A stretch of 64,000 bases of DNA from Cadophora sp. MPI-SDFR-AT-0126. Lineage: Eukaryota; Ascomycota; Leotiomycetes; Helotiales; Ploettnerulaceae. The notes beneath the pieces were generated by a model. It saw nothing but the letters and a program-made list of their open reading frames with translations, made no database searches and was not told the DNA's origin. Positions 11,315 to 21,268 of this stretch are shown here, piece after piece (the stretch's first letter is position 1; each line of letters opens with the position of its first letter). Location of the stretch: positions 372,001 through 436,000 of the forward strand of contig JAGMVK010000006.1 in NCBI GenBank assembly GCA_020747065.1, in the 5' to 3' direction. Position numbers and translations under genes: made by a program.

Positions 11315-12910
11315 ACGCTCGAGACCCAGCCGAAAGATTGCAGCGGCTAAGAGTTGGGAAGATTCGGAATCTGGACCTGATCTCGGTCTTTTCTTTTCTT
11401 TTCTTAGTTTCTTTCACTGCGGGATGAATTTCGGAGATGCCAGAGCTATTGTGAAGTGCTATTAGATGATTGCTAGGTCAAATTACCTTCTTGTCTCTCG
11501 TTCCGGTATCTGCAGGTACCATATATTATTTCAATTATCTTGGAGGAGCAGGCTTGCTAGACTTCAATGAAATCTATTATGATACAGCTTGAACTTTTTT
11601 GATAAACTTTACAGTTCTGGCTCTACTGTGGCAATAGATTTGACTGCTGCAGGACCCAATATCTGTTTTTGAAACATGCAAAGGAACAACACAGGATTCG
11701 TGGCTTTTCCCCTTCCCCAGCCTTCGTGTAAGAACGAGCCCACTGATTGCATCTCCACCCCTCTCGATGTACGCTTTTCCCCCGCTCCTCTGTCCACTCA
11801 AACATCGCTCTATCCTCCTCCTCCTGAGCCAAGATCCTATTACAATAGCCCAGCTGTCATCCGCCACAAGTCACGTTCCACAGCTCCGATAAAATGCATG
11901 CACAGCATGCTGCAGTCTCGCTACCCCGCATGAATCCTCATGGAAGACAGGTATCGGGTGAAAAGTTCCCGGTGGTTACAGGAATTGCGTGTCTTTGTAC
12001 TAGCATTGAAGGTATCGGACGAAAAAGTGAGTGTAGATCGTTTTGAGCGTTTGCGATGGGAAACTGGCGATCGACCCTGCTACTCTGTTTTCGTCTGAAC
12101 TGATGATAGACAGCATACTTGTGCTTCAAAGTAGGCGATTGCTTTAACTGATTACTTCAAGCATGGTCCGATTAAATTTTTGTAGACCAGTTTCGAGCTT
12201 TTGGCTGTCGTTGGGTTTCCCACCCGGATTCGTTCAAAGGAGGGGTCATCTGACCGTTCGTTGCACGGTGGATTCGACAATCCATCCAAGATGCACGACA
12301 GCACTTTAGGTACCTGAGCTATCTCGAAAATTTGTGTACAATTCCTTATCTCCCGCCAATACTTTCCCCCTCGCCTCCGGAGAACTCGGATGTCAATTCT
12401 TTGACCTCCTGTTAGCGTTTGTTTACTTTCGGCAAACCTACTGGGACTGCTGAACATTGGCACATCAACCGGTGTTCATTAGGGGTATGGTGTTAATCAC
12501 AGTACCACTTCTGTTATACTAGAGAGCAGATCATTGCATTCGAATTTGCTGCATATTCATTTATGGCTGTTTGTGCTGACCAATATCTGGACGGGCTTTC
12601 ACCTAGCCTCTCACTTGCTCCCCATGCTGATTGAGAAGGTCTATTTTCCTCACTGAATTTACCTGATCGACCAGATTGATTTTACACTATGGCAGTCGAA
12701 TTGTACCATTTGTAGAAACATCGTTTCGGATTTGATTCTTTCAATTTGAAGACACTCTTGTAACTCCAAGCAAATTTTTTTTTTATCTCAGTCGAGGCCT
12801 CAGTCCAACACTTTACAGCTCCATGCTCTCGATAATTGATTGCACGACTTCAATCAACACCTGATAACTCTCCATTCCCAGTAACGTTTGCGCAGAATCC
12901 TTCCTCCCCT
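11315..12910. other. Intergenic spacer
   Basis: This is 1.6 kb without a supportable gene. It contains a short CTTTT-type pyrimidine run near 11390-11410 after the proline-rich gene. Several overlapping open frames at 11577-12463 are short and lack domains or consistent splice sites. Confidence 0.4.
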
Positions 12911-13447
12911 TCAGTAACGTCGGCCTCGCCCGCCACCAACAACCCGTCTCGCCTCATTGAAAGCCATCCAAGTCCAAATCCACTTAATATGCTCCCAAGC
13001 CATCAATTTGACCTTCAAAGGCGTCGCAAACCACCCAATGGCCCACAGACCAGCAACAACACCCACACTCGCGAATCTCCGATAGACTTCATTTCGAGCC
13101 CAGTTGACCGCCATAACAACAATGATTTCCAAGAACGCCAACTGCCAATACATGACCTGACGATACATGAACACCACATCGGCGATCTCAACGGCGACAG
13201 GCTGAATGACACCTGCAATGCGCCATTGAGAGTAGAGTGCGCCGAGGACGAGGATTGGTGAGAGGAATGTGTCGAGAAGTTCGGGGCCTTCAGCGGGAAT
13301 GACCCAGGAGAAAGGTGTGAAAGGAGTGAGGATTGTGAGGAGTGCACCCATGAGGAAGACCGATGAGATGCGGCGAACGGCCATTTCGGTGCTGGAGGGG
13401 AGGGCGGCCCATGCCTTGCTCTCTTCTTCGGTTGCGCGTTTAACCAT
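12911..13447 (-). CDS. Small polytopic membrane protein, unknown function
   Basis: A single exon encodes 178 residues from the ATG at 13447 (MVKRATEEES). A 33-codon extension to 13546 is open but looks like leader sequence. Four hydrophobic segments are visible: VFLMGALLTILTPFT, TFLSPILVLGALYS, WQLAFLEIIVVMAVNW and VGVVAGLWAIGWFA. The C-terminus is Gly/Arg-rich (VVGGGRGRRY) and probably cytosolic. I recognise no family. It may be an organelle or ER membrane protein. Confidence 0.6.
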   Translation of the reverse strand: MVKRATEEESKAWAALPSSTEMAVRRISSVFLMGALLTILTPFTPFSWVIPAEGPELLDTFLSPILVLGALYSQWRIAGVIQPVAVEIADVVFMYRQVMYWQLAFLEIIVVMAVNWARNEVYRRFASVGVVAGLWAIGWFATPLKVKLMAWEHIKWIWTWMAFNEARRVVGGGRGRRY

Positions 13448-14863
13448 GATGAAAATTCTTTTGTAGAAGGCTTTGTGGGGTTTCGAGGAAATGTGTTGTG
13501 AGATTGTTCGGATTTTGATGGATGGGAAATCGGGAATCAACGACACGGTTCAGAACTTTCAAAGTTCTCATCTTCAGGCAGGACATCTTTAAGGAGTGAG
13601 TCAAAGACTACGAAGTTGTTGGTAAAAAGCGGCACAGCAATGTTGGTTGGAGACACAGCCCCTCACGATGCAACATGCAGGGGCAATTTTTTGCATAATT
13701 CAGGGGTCCTCATCCACCTGGGTAGGCACCAACGCCAGTATCCACAAGAACCTAGCTAAGCTTTTTCTTACTCGGTGTGCGGTCGCTTGTTTGAACTACA
13801 TCCAGTCGTTTGCACGGATGATTTTATCGATTTGTGGGTTCTCAAAATAGTGACAGTGGATGCGGGTGACACACAGGTCGCCATCTGCCCCCACCAACAC
13901 TTAACAGTTCCCTTTCGTATCGCCGAAATGGGTCGCTGCGACGCCCAAAAAATGTGTTCTTCCTGACCAAATGGTCCGAGCCATCCACGGCATCCTTTGC
14001 CTCACTTAAGTCGTTGGCTTCCTTCGACGGCAATCCAATATTTGCTTTGCCACGTCCTTCCGCACATTCAATGGCTTACTCTCTTGCCGAGCTGTGATCA
14101 GAACCAGCCCCATCAAACTACCGTCAGGTCTCATCGTCTCTCCTTTTTTGAGCTACTGAGCATAAACAAGCAAGCTGTTACGGTGAGTAAGTGGCCTAAA
14201 TGAAGCCTGCTGTTGTATGTCGGCTTAGTAGTCTCGCGGTCACAAGCTGTCAGATGTTCCCACCAGGCATGGTATACAAAAATTCGATCGCTCCAGGAGT
14301 AAAAAAAATCTGATTCAAAGACTCCATAGAACTCATTTCTTTTCCTGTCGAGCAAGTCGATCTCTCACAGCTACAAGCTGCTCTTCAAAGACAAAATCCG
14401 TGTCTGTTCTATGTACAAGATTCGTCCCTGATCAATTGTCCTAATGCCCGAGCAGACTTGATTACTGACGCTTCCAATTCCATCTCCCATAATATGCCAC
14501 ATGTTTATGCTGTACACTGCATCATTCCCAGACTTGCCCTACTTTCGTCCCCAGTTGTATTCGAGAAACATGTCGGCTACTTGCAGACTCGCCTACTCAT
14601 CATCTACATTCTTAATTCGAGACCTGGTAATCCCTTGAACCCTAGCATACTTATGCAACTCTTACTTTCCTCAAGGCTGCTAGTATGAGCAGAGAAAGTA
14701 GCATCTTCGTCGCAGCACTACTCGGGGGCATCATTTGCCTTGTATGGATTTGTACCAAGATCCCCATCTTGTCCATCATCGATAATACTAGTTGCCATCT
14801 TTGCTAGGATTCCATCTGATGCGGCAAATCACTGTTGTGACGGTCCCAAGTGGACTTCTTACA
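13448..14863. other. Intergenic spacer
   Basis: This holds 1.4 kb with no gene that I can support. Short frames on both strands are unremarkable. It contains the 5' flank of the membrane-protein gene and the 3' flank of the next minus-strand gene. Confidence 0.4.
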
Positions 14864-17262
14864 CTACGTGAACTTCATCCGCTTGAACTTTATCCCCTTC
14901 GATGGGGCATCGGATGACGAATCGTCGAGCTGATCAGACTTCCTCTTGAATGTTGATGGCCGCGAAATCGGGACTGGAGGAGCGGATTTGGTAAGTTCTT
15001 GCGATCTACCTGTGCTCACAGCGAGATCTGAGTTTTGATTATTTCGATGTTGGTAAACTAGGAGATCACCAATAACATCATCGTCACTCTCGGATTCAAC
15101 TTTGTACGACTGTACCGCAGCTCCTCTTCGCTCGCTGCGGCGCAACCACCCTGCCTGAGCATTTCTGGCGGTGGCAGAATCCGAAGCAACTGCGATTTTG
15201 CTTACAGGCGCCGAATTTCTGGTTGCAAATTTCTTCCTCCCATGACTCGCCACATCATTGGAGGTTGTGGCATTCTCGAATTTCTTGGTTCGACTTGTCT
15301 GCCGTTCCGGATCTGAGATTGCCATAGCACCCATTGATTTCCTTCGCTTCTTCAGCGATCTCTCCGTCGGTGGGTTCCCCTTCTGAATTGGCATCATTTG
15401 TCGGAAGTCATCATGGATGACTTGGCTCGAATCATTTGATCTTGATACACTCAGTGGGCCACCTTCTTTTCCGAAATTCTTGTTGTAGTAATTCTGCCAA
15501 TTGCTAAGGCCGGCCAGCTCGACGAAGGCAAAAGTTCTCTGATAAGTGAGGCGGCCTTTTTGTGGGGATCTTGGTCGTTCAGCCTTTTTCCGCTTGACAT
15601 CCTCGCTTGCTCGCTGGTCTTCGATTTCAAATTCCAGCTCTTCTGGGGGACCTTTATCTCCTTTCTTAGGAGGCTTTGGCCGACCTCGACGAGGATTCAA
15701 CTCGACAAGATTCCCATCATCAACAAAGCGCCGCAATTTTCCAACGTACCTCGTGGGGGCACCGAGGAAGATTGCTACATCCAACATGTTGTGTCTAGCC
15801 TTGACCGGACACGATAAGGCTACTTCTTTGGTCTTGATGTAGTCGATCCACGTCTTCAGACCATCCCAGACTTCGCCGATATGTCTCAGCATGAGATGTT
15901 TGACCTCGTATGCCCATTCTTGCATCGAAAATTGACCGGAACAGTCCAAAGCCATGAATCTTTGCTTGGATTACACAGATCAAGAACAATCTCTTGCAGA
16001 TATATGATTGTATATGGTACAGAGAACCGTCTTGCCGTTCGAGAGGTGCTCGGGTCCCAGATCAACTCGTCTTGCAGATCGAAGTCTTCCGTCGACTCTC
16101 TCTTGCGATATAGCGCTTGCTGGATAAGTGCCGAGTTCTCACATGCTAATGATTCGGGCAAATCGAGATATAGAGGCTGCCGTGGATGATCAAAATGGAG
16201 GTCTTTTCGGTCTGCTGTGACATAAATTCTGATGCGAGGGATCTTGGAGGCATACCTGCACTTAATTAGCCTTTTCCCCAGGTCGGAACTGCAGTATGCC
16301 AGACGCGTGAGCACTTACTTGAACGGGAACTCAGCCAGTCCAGCATCTTCCCTTGATGGCGAAGACATTTGGTCCTCCTTGACCCCGAGGACGTCGTCGA
16401 GAGAGGTGGTTTCAGGCTGAAAATCTGCGCCTCGAACGTCCGAAATCTCATGACTGAGTATTGGATAATGTGGCGTTCTTGGAAGCTTCGGAGTCGTATC
16501 CAGCAAAATTGTTTCTGGAACTGATGGTCGACGACGATCCAAAGATCTCTCCCCAATTGGGCAATTCCTCTCCTCCGCATCGGTGACAGCCAAATGCGCA
16601 AACACAGTGTGAGACAAGCGAGCTTTCTGCTTGCCTTTGGCCAAGTTTGACCTACTACCCTCTCTTGTAGTTACATTGCCACTTTGATGCCCATATTCTT
16701 CGAGCTGTGCCAAGTAATCTTCCTCAACACCTAAAGCTTTTCCCACAGCGATAGCAGCTTCGATACTTCCATTGCCTAGATTTAGTCTGTCTTCGACTAT
16801 ATAGACTATCCAGGTCTCCATGGCACGGAACAGTTGTTTCGAAGAGAGCTTGGTAGCCACTTCCGCGGAAGCTGCCACACCAAGAGAACTGCCTTCAGCT
16901 TTTGCCGCGAAACTGAATAGCTCGGAGATATATATGCCTTTGCTTTCGGGGAAGAATCCACCTTGGTTTTTCGAGACTTTATAGTCCCGGGCAATCTCAT
17001 CATTCCTATCAAAGTTTGCCGAATTTGACCTTTTCTTAGCAAGCACATGGCGGATTGTTGTAGAGGTCGCTAGCAGGTGAGATTCGAAAAGCGTAACGGC
17101 GGGTGTCTGGTGATCGTCGTCAACAGCCAAGGCGTTGTTCTCGTGGGTCAGACATAATCAGACTCTCATAGAGTCATCCTCGATCCCAATAAGTTTGCTC
17201 GGATATGTAGGTAAACGGCTTGGACTAGAGTTCATCGAAAATTCCATCGCGGTATCCATCAT
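14864..17262 (-). CDS. Two-copy member of an unrecognised domain family, frame broken by TGA
   Basis: Three exons fit in phase: 17262-16319, 16255-16021 and 15964-14864 (intron 16256-16318 is strong; 16020-15965 is weaker, with donor GTACCA). They give 760 codons, but codon 35 (17158-17160) is an in-frame TGA. Only ATGs at 17262 or 17259 precede it; no good ATG opens the frame just after it. Copy 1 of the domain (about 17145-16680) carries RHVLAKK, FDRNDEI and ETWIVYI. Copy 2 (16255 to about 15710) carries NSALIQQAL, FDLQDEL, LDC and KTWIDYI. After copy 2 come an AT-hook-like RRGRPKPPKK and a basic disordered tail with KKRRKS. The same domain closes the gene at 42638-44779. A nuclear, DNA-associated role is inference. 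The TGA could be a disabling mutation, a sequence error, or hide an undetected 5' exon. Confidence 0.6.
17158..17160 (-). other. In-frame TGA near the 5' end of the two-copy domain gene
   Basis: The minus-strand frame reads ...DDSMRV, TGA, LCLTHENNALAV... without a shift. Both flanks look coding. CGA to TGA is the simplest origin. The next base context is TGA TTA, which is not the known TGA CTA readthrough context. Confidence 0.7.
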
Positions 17263-18686
17263 ATCAATCGCTTGCTAAATCAGTGTACAGTGGATCTTCC
17301 AAGAAACAAAATGAGGCTCCTTCGATTTTGACTAAGTCTTAGATTTAGAGAAGACCTGTTTAGTACTGAGTATTAAGGAATCAACGCAAGACTTCGCACT
17401 TGCAATGCCGCTGTGGATCGATCAAATTAAAAAAGATTACAAGAGGTATGTCGCACTTCGAAATGGATTCTCTGGCTAGTGTTCTGAATCGAGAAGGCTT
17501 AAGTAGTATTTGAGGATCAACCTACCACGACAGCTGTTCCCGTACTAGTTGAGATATTCCGAGTTAGTCTATGAGGCCAGAGCAAGAGCTGGATGGTGTC
17601 GGGACTAGTGGCCGTTGGAAGTCCCAATCAAGTTTAGACAATTGGCAATGAGTCACGAGCGACTTTTGTCACCTGGTCTCGTGTTGCGCTATGTAGATTT
17701 TGCTGTTTCCCAAAGATTGATTGGCGTGGAAGTGAATAGCGGGGCGTTAGCGCGATTTAAGTGAGGACGCACACTAGTGTAGTCGATAGCTTTCTCCTTT
17801 TTAATAAAACGAGAATGGACGATTTGTTTATTGCGACTAACTTCAAATAGAGCAGTATTCTGTTTAGCCATTTGGAGTGGCGATCATTTGATTAGATTAT
17901 CGATAATATAGTTGTAATGACCGGATCCTTTTGTGGGGGGGGGGGGGGGGGGGGGGGGGGGGTACTTCCAGAAGGCGTTCGGAATCAATTTATGTTTATA
18001 GAGGATAATTCCTTCTCTTGAGATTGTTGTCGTTACCAATCTTCTATTTACTAAGCCCATGACGTTTTCTATACCTGCCCTCTTGCTCCTACATTATAGG
18101 TAAAGACAGTCAATTCTTTGAAAACGAAACTCTTCAAAAAGCCTCTTATTCAAACCCACAAGAAAGTTTTCTTAACTTTCACCTTCACCTACAGTCAACG
18201 CATTCACCTATTTTGATTCTCAGATTTATATTAAGTCGTATGATTACTTAATCGGGCATTAATTCTAACGATCACCTGATCAGACTAGAATTGGAATACT
18301 GCCAAATTAGGATACAAGTAAACCGCACTTGTATTGCTAAGCTGCATCTAGTTTGCTTGTCGTGACCGGGCCAATGAGCATTAGCCATAACTCTACTACG
18401 CTAGTTTGTTGATTCATATGGTGCAAGCAGGGTGCCAAGCTACTGCTGCGGTATCGCTCGAATATCTCGACAAGTACCTAAGACATCTCAAAGGTCGACT
18501 GAAACAAAAACGATATTCGAAATACATCAAAACGCTCAGCTCATCTCGATAAAGTTGGTGTAAGCCCTCACTTTACCAGTCCAATTTCCACGTCAAGTCG
18601 TTCTCACTAACAGGAATTGCGCTTTTCACACTCGCGCTGTCTACACGAGATCCACGTCGTCCACAGTCACTTCCCAAGCTTTCACC
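17263..18686. other. Divergent intergenic spacer with a poly-G tract
   Basis: This 1.4 kb separates two divergent genes. It holds an uninterrupted run of 28 G at 17935-17962. The flanks are AT-leaning. No open frame with support was found. Confidence 0.45.
17935..17962 (+). repeat. Homopolymer G tract (28 G)
   Basis: Twenty-eight consecutive G residues follow TTTTGT and precede TACTTCC. Such a run is rare in fungal nuclear DNA and can form a G-quadruplex; its exact length is prone to sequencing error. Confidence 0.9.
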
Positions 18687-20837
18687 ATGGCCAACTATTC
18701 GACGCAGACTGTGCAAAGTGCTCTGATACCTGTCAAAGAAAACCTCGAAGCCATATGGGAGGTTCTTGCGGATCGTTACTTCAACTATATGCTCGACGCA
18801 TTGACAACGTTTCGACATAACACATTGTCTGCCCTTGTGGAAATGCAGGTAGCCACAGGCAAGGAAATAGATACTCACAAAGAATCACCGTCTTTGATGT
18901 GCACGACCAAAGGAGTAATGCAAGTCATTGCAAAAGACATCAAATCGATTGAGAGGATTGCTATTACGAGTCCCAACTTGTTCTCCAAAATGCACATCGC
19001 AGCGACATTAAAAGAGCAGTCCGAAAAACTACTGGACGTTATTTGGACACCCGTTACATTCAAGACAGAGCCCTTGACAGAACTTTCCGAGACGATCAAT
19101 TTCCGGGTGGAGGCTGTAATGGGAGCTTTGGACCGAGAACCTCCATATGGCATCGATGAAAGTGACATGCCAATTTTGAAAGAGGAAGTTCCAATCTCGT
19201 GCCTAATGGCAGATATTGAGACTTCAGCCAATATTCGGACTTCCCAGCCTGCGGCATTAATAAGTCAAGAGCTCGCCGCTTCGGGGTCAAACACCAGACT
19301 GGAGACGCCAGTGGATCTGAATTCCCTGGATGACCAGGTTAGCAATGGCAGTCAGCGATCTGCCTCGATGTCTCCTGAAGCGGCAAATGAGAATATCGCA
19401 ATTCCAGCTTCGATACCAAGCTTGAACAGAGTACCCGAACCGCCGCAGTCGATACTAGAAGTTCTAATCTCAAATTACAGACCTGTCGAGACTCAACAGC
19501 ACCGCCCGACAGATATCAGAAGATCGGCCATCAGAAGTGCAGCGTGGAATCGATGGCTTTCAGCCGAAGCTGAAGCTGAAGATCCCATTGTCAGCAATGA
19601 ACTCCCTCAAAACAAAACTACCTCTCGAACCGAGATCCCAGTACTGCAAAATGAGCAAGTTATTACCTTGGCAGACTCAAATCGCACCAAAGATGTCCTC
19701 GTCTGGAAACTGAATTCAAAGCAAAGGACTGTTGGGACAATTTCAACGCAGCCGATGATCCATAAACTTCCCCCAAAACCACCAGCGTCCGTTTGCGTGG
19801 GTCCAATCACGACCCAAACACGATCTTCCAATCCAATCCGAGCGTCACAAAAGATATCCCATTTTCTGGGTCCTGAGAAGATCCAAGGACATGTCACCGT
19901 ACCGCCAAATGACAACGCTCCGGGCACAATAGGCGCCCGTCCTGTAACGAATGTAACAGAAACTGGAGCAATAATCACTGCCAACCACAATATCACTCCA
20001 TGTGGACGTGGACCAGATGTTGGGCATGGAAGATTATTGAAAGAGGTGATAAATGAATCCAATGAGTTAATCAAGACGCTCCAGGAAATCATAATCAACC
20101 CGCCTTCTAGGAGAGCTGAGCTATCGCATACCTCAACTATCGGCAGTTCTGCCATTGAGATTCCCATAATATCAGCAGCAGGTAGCTCAAGCCATGTTAT
20201 GGAGATTGACGATGATGGAGAACCAGACCGCCAAAGTCCAGATTCGAATAAACATGCCCGAGCTACATACGCAATGGCTACAAGTCCCTCGCACATTCTC
20301 GGGGAAGACCATGCAAACTTGTCTGACTCTGGCTCAGATCCAATGGACCTGGACTCCGATGATGAAATAACGGCATCTGATGGGAAGGATCTAGCCCACC
20401 CATGCTCTGAGGGACGAATGGAAGATGTCCCATCATCTCTATCAAGGAATCTGGACTTAGGCAAAATTGGGTCGAGAGAACAGTCACTGCCACTCCGCGG
20501 GTTATCACTGCCACCAATCACAGTCACAACTCCCCAAGACACGCCCAATGTTTCAGTCACGAGCAGCAATGCTGATATTGGAAAATCTACAAGAGATCCG
20601 GAACCAAAGTCTCGAGGGTCCAAGAACCCACCTAAGAGAGATCTCACCGCGAAACAAGCAATTCCATGGGGCCTCCTATGCTCCGTGTTGTTTTCCCCTT
20701 ACCTTAGCGCATCGCTGCTTTTCACACTACTCATTGCCGCTTTATCGCCACAACCCCGTCCTCTCTACTCAGTCACAACTTCTCCATCCCATCTCATTTC
20801 ACTTTCCCCCGGAGAAATATCTTCAATCAATAAGTAA
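18687..20837 (+). CDS. Large, mostly disordered protein of unknown function
   Basis: A single open frame of 716 residues starts at an excellent context (CACCATGG). Residues 1-150 are predicted helical (AIWEVLADRYFNYMLDAL, then IKSIERIAI and KEQSEKLLDVIW). The middle and C-terminal parts are Ser/Pro/Thr-rich and disordered, with acidic blocks such as MEIDDDGEPD and PMDLDSDDE near residues 510-560. The last 60 residues change character (WGLLCSVLFSPYLS, then a hydrophobic stretch), so an unrecognised 3' intron or an earlier true end is possible. A 346-codon antisense frame (19607-20647) is a by-product. The protein is divergent from the unrecognised-domain gene to its left. No family is recognised; acidic blocks suggest a nuclear protein, as inference only. 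Confidence 0.65.
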   Translation: MANYSTQTVQSALIPVKENLEAIWEVLADRYFNYMLDALTTFRHNTLSALVEMQVATGKEIDTHKESPSLMCTTKGVMQVIAKDIKSIERIAITSPNLFSKMHIAATLKEQSEKLLDVIWTPVTFKTEPLTELSETINFRVEAVMGALDREPPYGIDESDMPILKEEVPISCLMADIETSANIRTSQPAALISQELAASGSNTRLETPVDLNSLDDQVSNGSQRSASMSPEAANENIAIPASIPSLNRVPEPPQSILEVLISNYRPVETQQHRPTDIRRSAIRSAAWNRWLSAEAEAEDPIVSNELPQNKTTSRTEIPVLQNEQVITLADSNRTKDVLVWKLNSKQRTVGTISTQPMIHKLPPKPPASVCVGPITTQTRSSNPIRASQKISHFLGPEKIQGHVTVPPNDNAPGTIGARPVTNVTETGAIITANHNITPCGRGPDVGHGRLLKEVINESNELIKTLQEIIINPPSRRAELSHTSTIGSSAIEIPIISAAGSSSHVMEIDDDGEPDRQSPDSNKHARATYAMATSPSHILGEDHANLSDSGSDPMDLDSDDEITASDGKDLAHPCSEGRMEDVPSSLSRNLDLGKIGSREQSLPLRGLSLPPITVTTPQDTPNVSVTSSNADIGKSTRDPEPKSRGSKNPPKRDLTAKQAIPWGLLCSVLFSPYLSASLLFTLLIAALSPQPRPLYSVTTSPSHLISLSPGEISSINK

Positions 20838-20929
20838 CATGCAAATCGCAAGCCCATCATACTAACTCATCTATACGTAAGTACATAGAGTTTTCAACAA
20901 CCCAGGAGCTAGTCAGTCACTAACTAGTC

Positions 20930-20945
20930 CGGCCAAAATCCGCCG
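20930..20945 (+). promoter_or_regulatory. CGG-N10-CCG site, candidate Zn2Cys6 operator
   Basis: CGG at 20930-20932 and CCG at 20943-20945 are separated by exactly ten bases. Inverted CGG triplets with fixed spacing are the usual target of Zn2Cys6 dimers (Put3 uses N10). A second CCG at 20940-20942 offers an N7 alternative. Confidence 0.45.
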
Positions 20946-21025
20946 TATCACTTACTAACACGGCCACAATTTACCGAAGACCTCTCCTAAACAATGAACT
21001 CGGGATGTCAAACCATGGGTTCAGC

Positions 21026-21041
21026 CGGACGAAATGTACCG
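21026..21041 (+). promoter_or_regulatory. CGG-N10-CCG site, candidate Zn2Cys6 operator
   Basis: CGG at 21026-21028 and CCG at 21039-21041 flank ten bases, 228 bp before the MFS start codon. It has the same spacing as the site 96 bp upstream. Confidence 0.5.
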
Positions 21042-21268
21042 TACTGGCGAGCCGCACGGTGAAGAGGGCCGGTGTACTTGGGATATAAGTATGGTTTGGG
21101 AGGTAGCCGGACTTTGAGTTTAACTTTCGGTCTGTCTTTCTATCCGCATGTATCCTATTGCATTCTCTGCGGTTTGACTTCGTTATATTAGGAAGGATTT
21201 GTGTGCTTCAGGCTATTTTTGCTTCGGGGCTGTTTAATTGTTTGCTTGAAGGAGAGGAAGTTATTACC

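Larger units (their letters stand above)
20838..21268. promoter_or_regulatory. Promoter of the MFS transporter gene
   Basis: This spacer carries two perfect CGG-N10-CCG inverted repeats (20930-20945 and 21026-21041) and a CGG-N9-CCG at 21057-21071. A GATATAAGTATG stretch near 21080 may serve as the TATA region. The ATG is at 21269. Confidence 0.55.

Noticed and set aside
15918..15977. 58-nt intron (GTGTAA...GCAAG) between exons 2 and 3 of the two-copy gene
   Set aside because: It gives the wrong frame or a stop; the 56-nt intron at 15965-16020 fits in phase and restores the LDC mark seen in the other gene.
19607..20647. 346-codon open frame on the minus strand
   Set aside because: It is antisense to the 716-residue gene, has no domain, and the sense frame has the better start context and composition.
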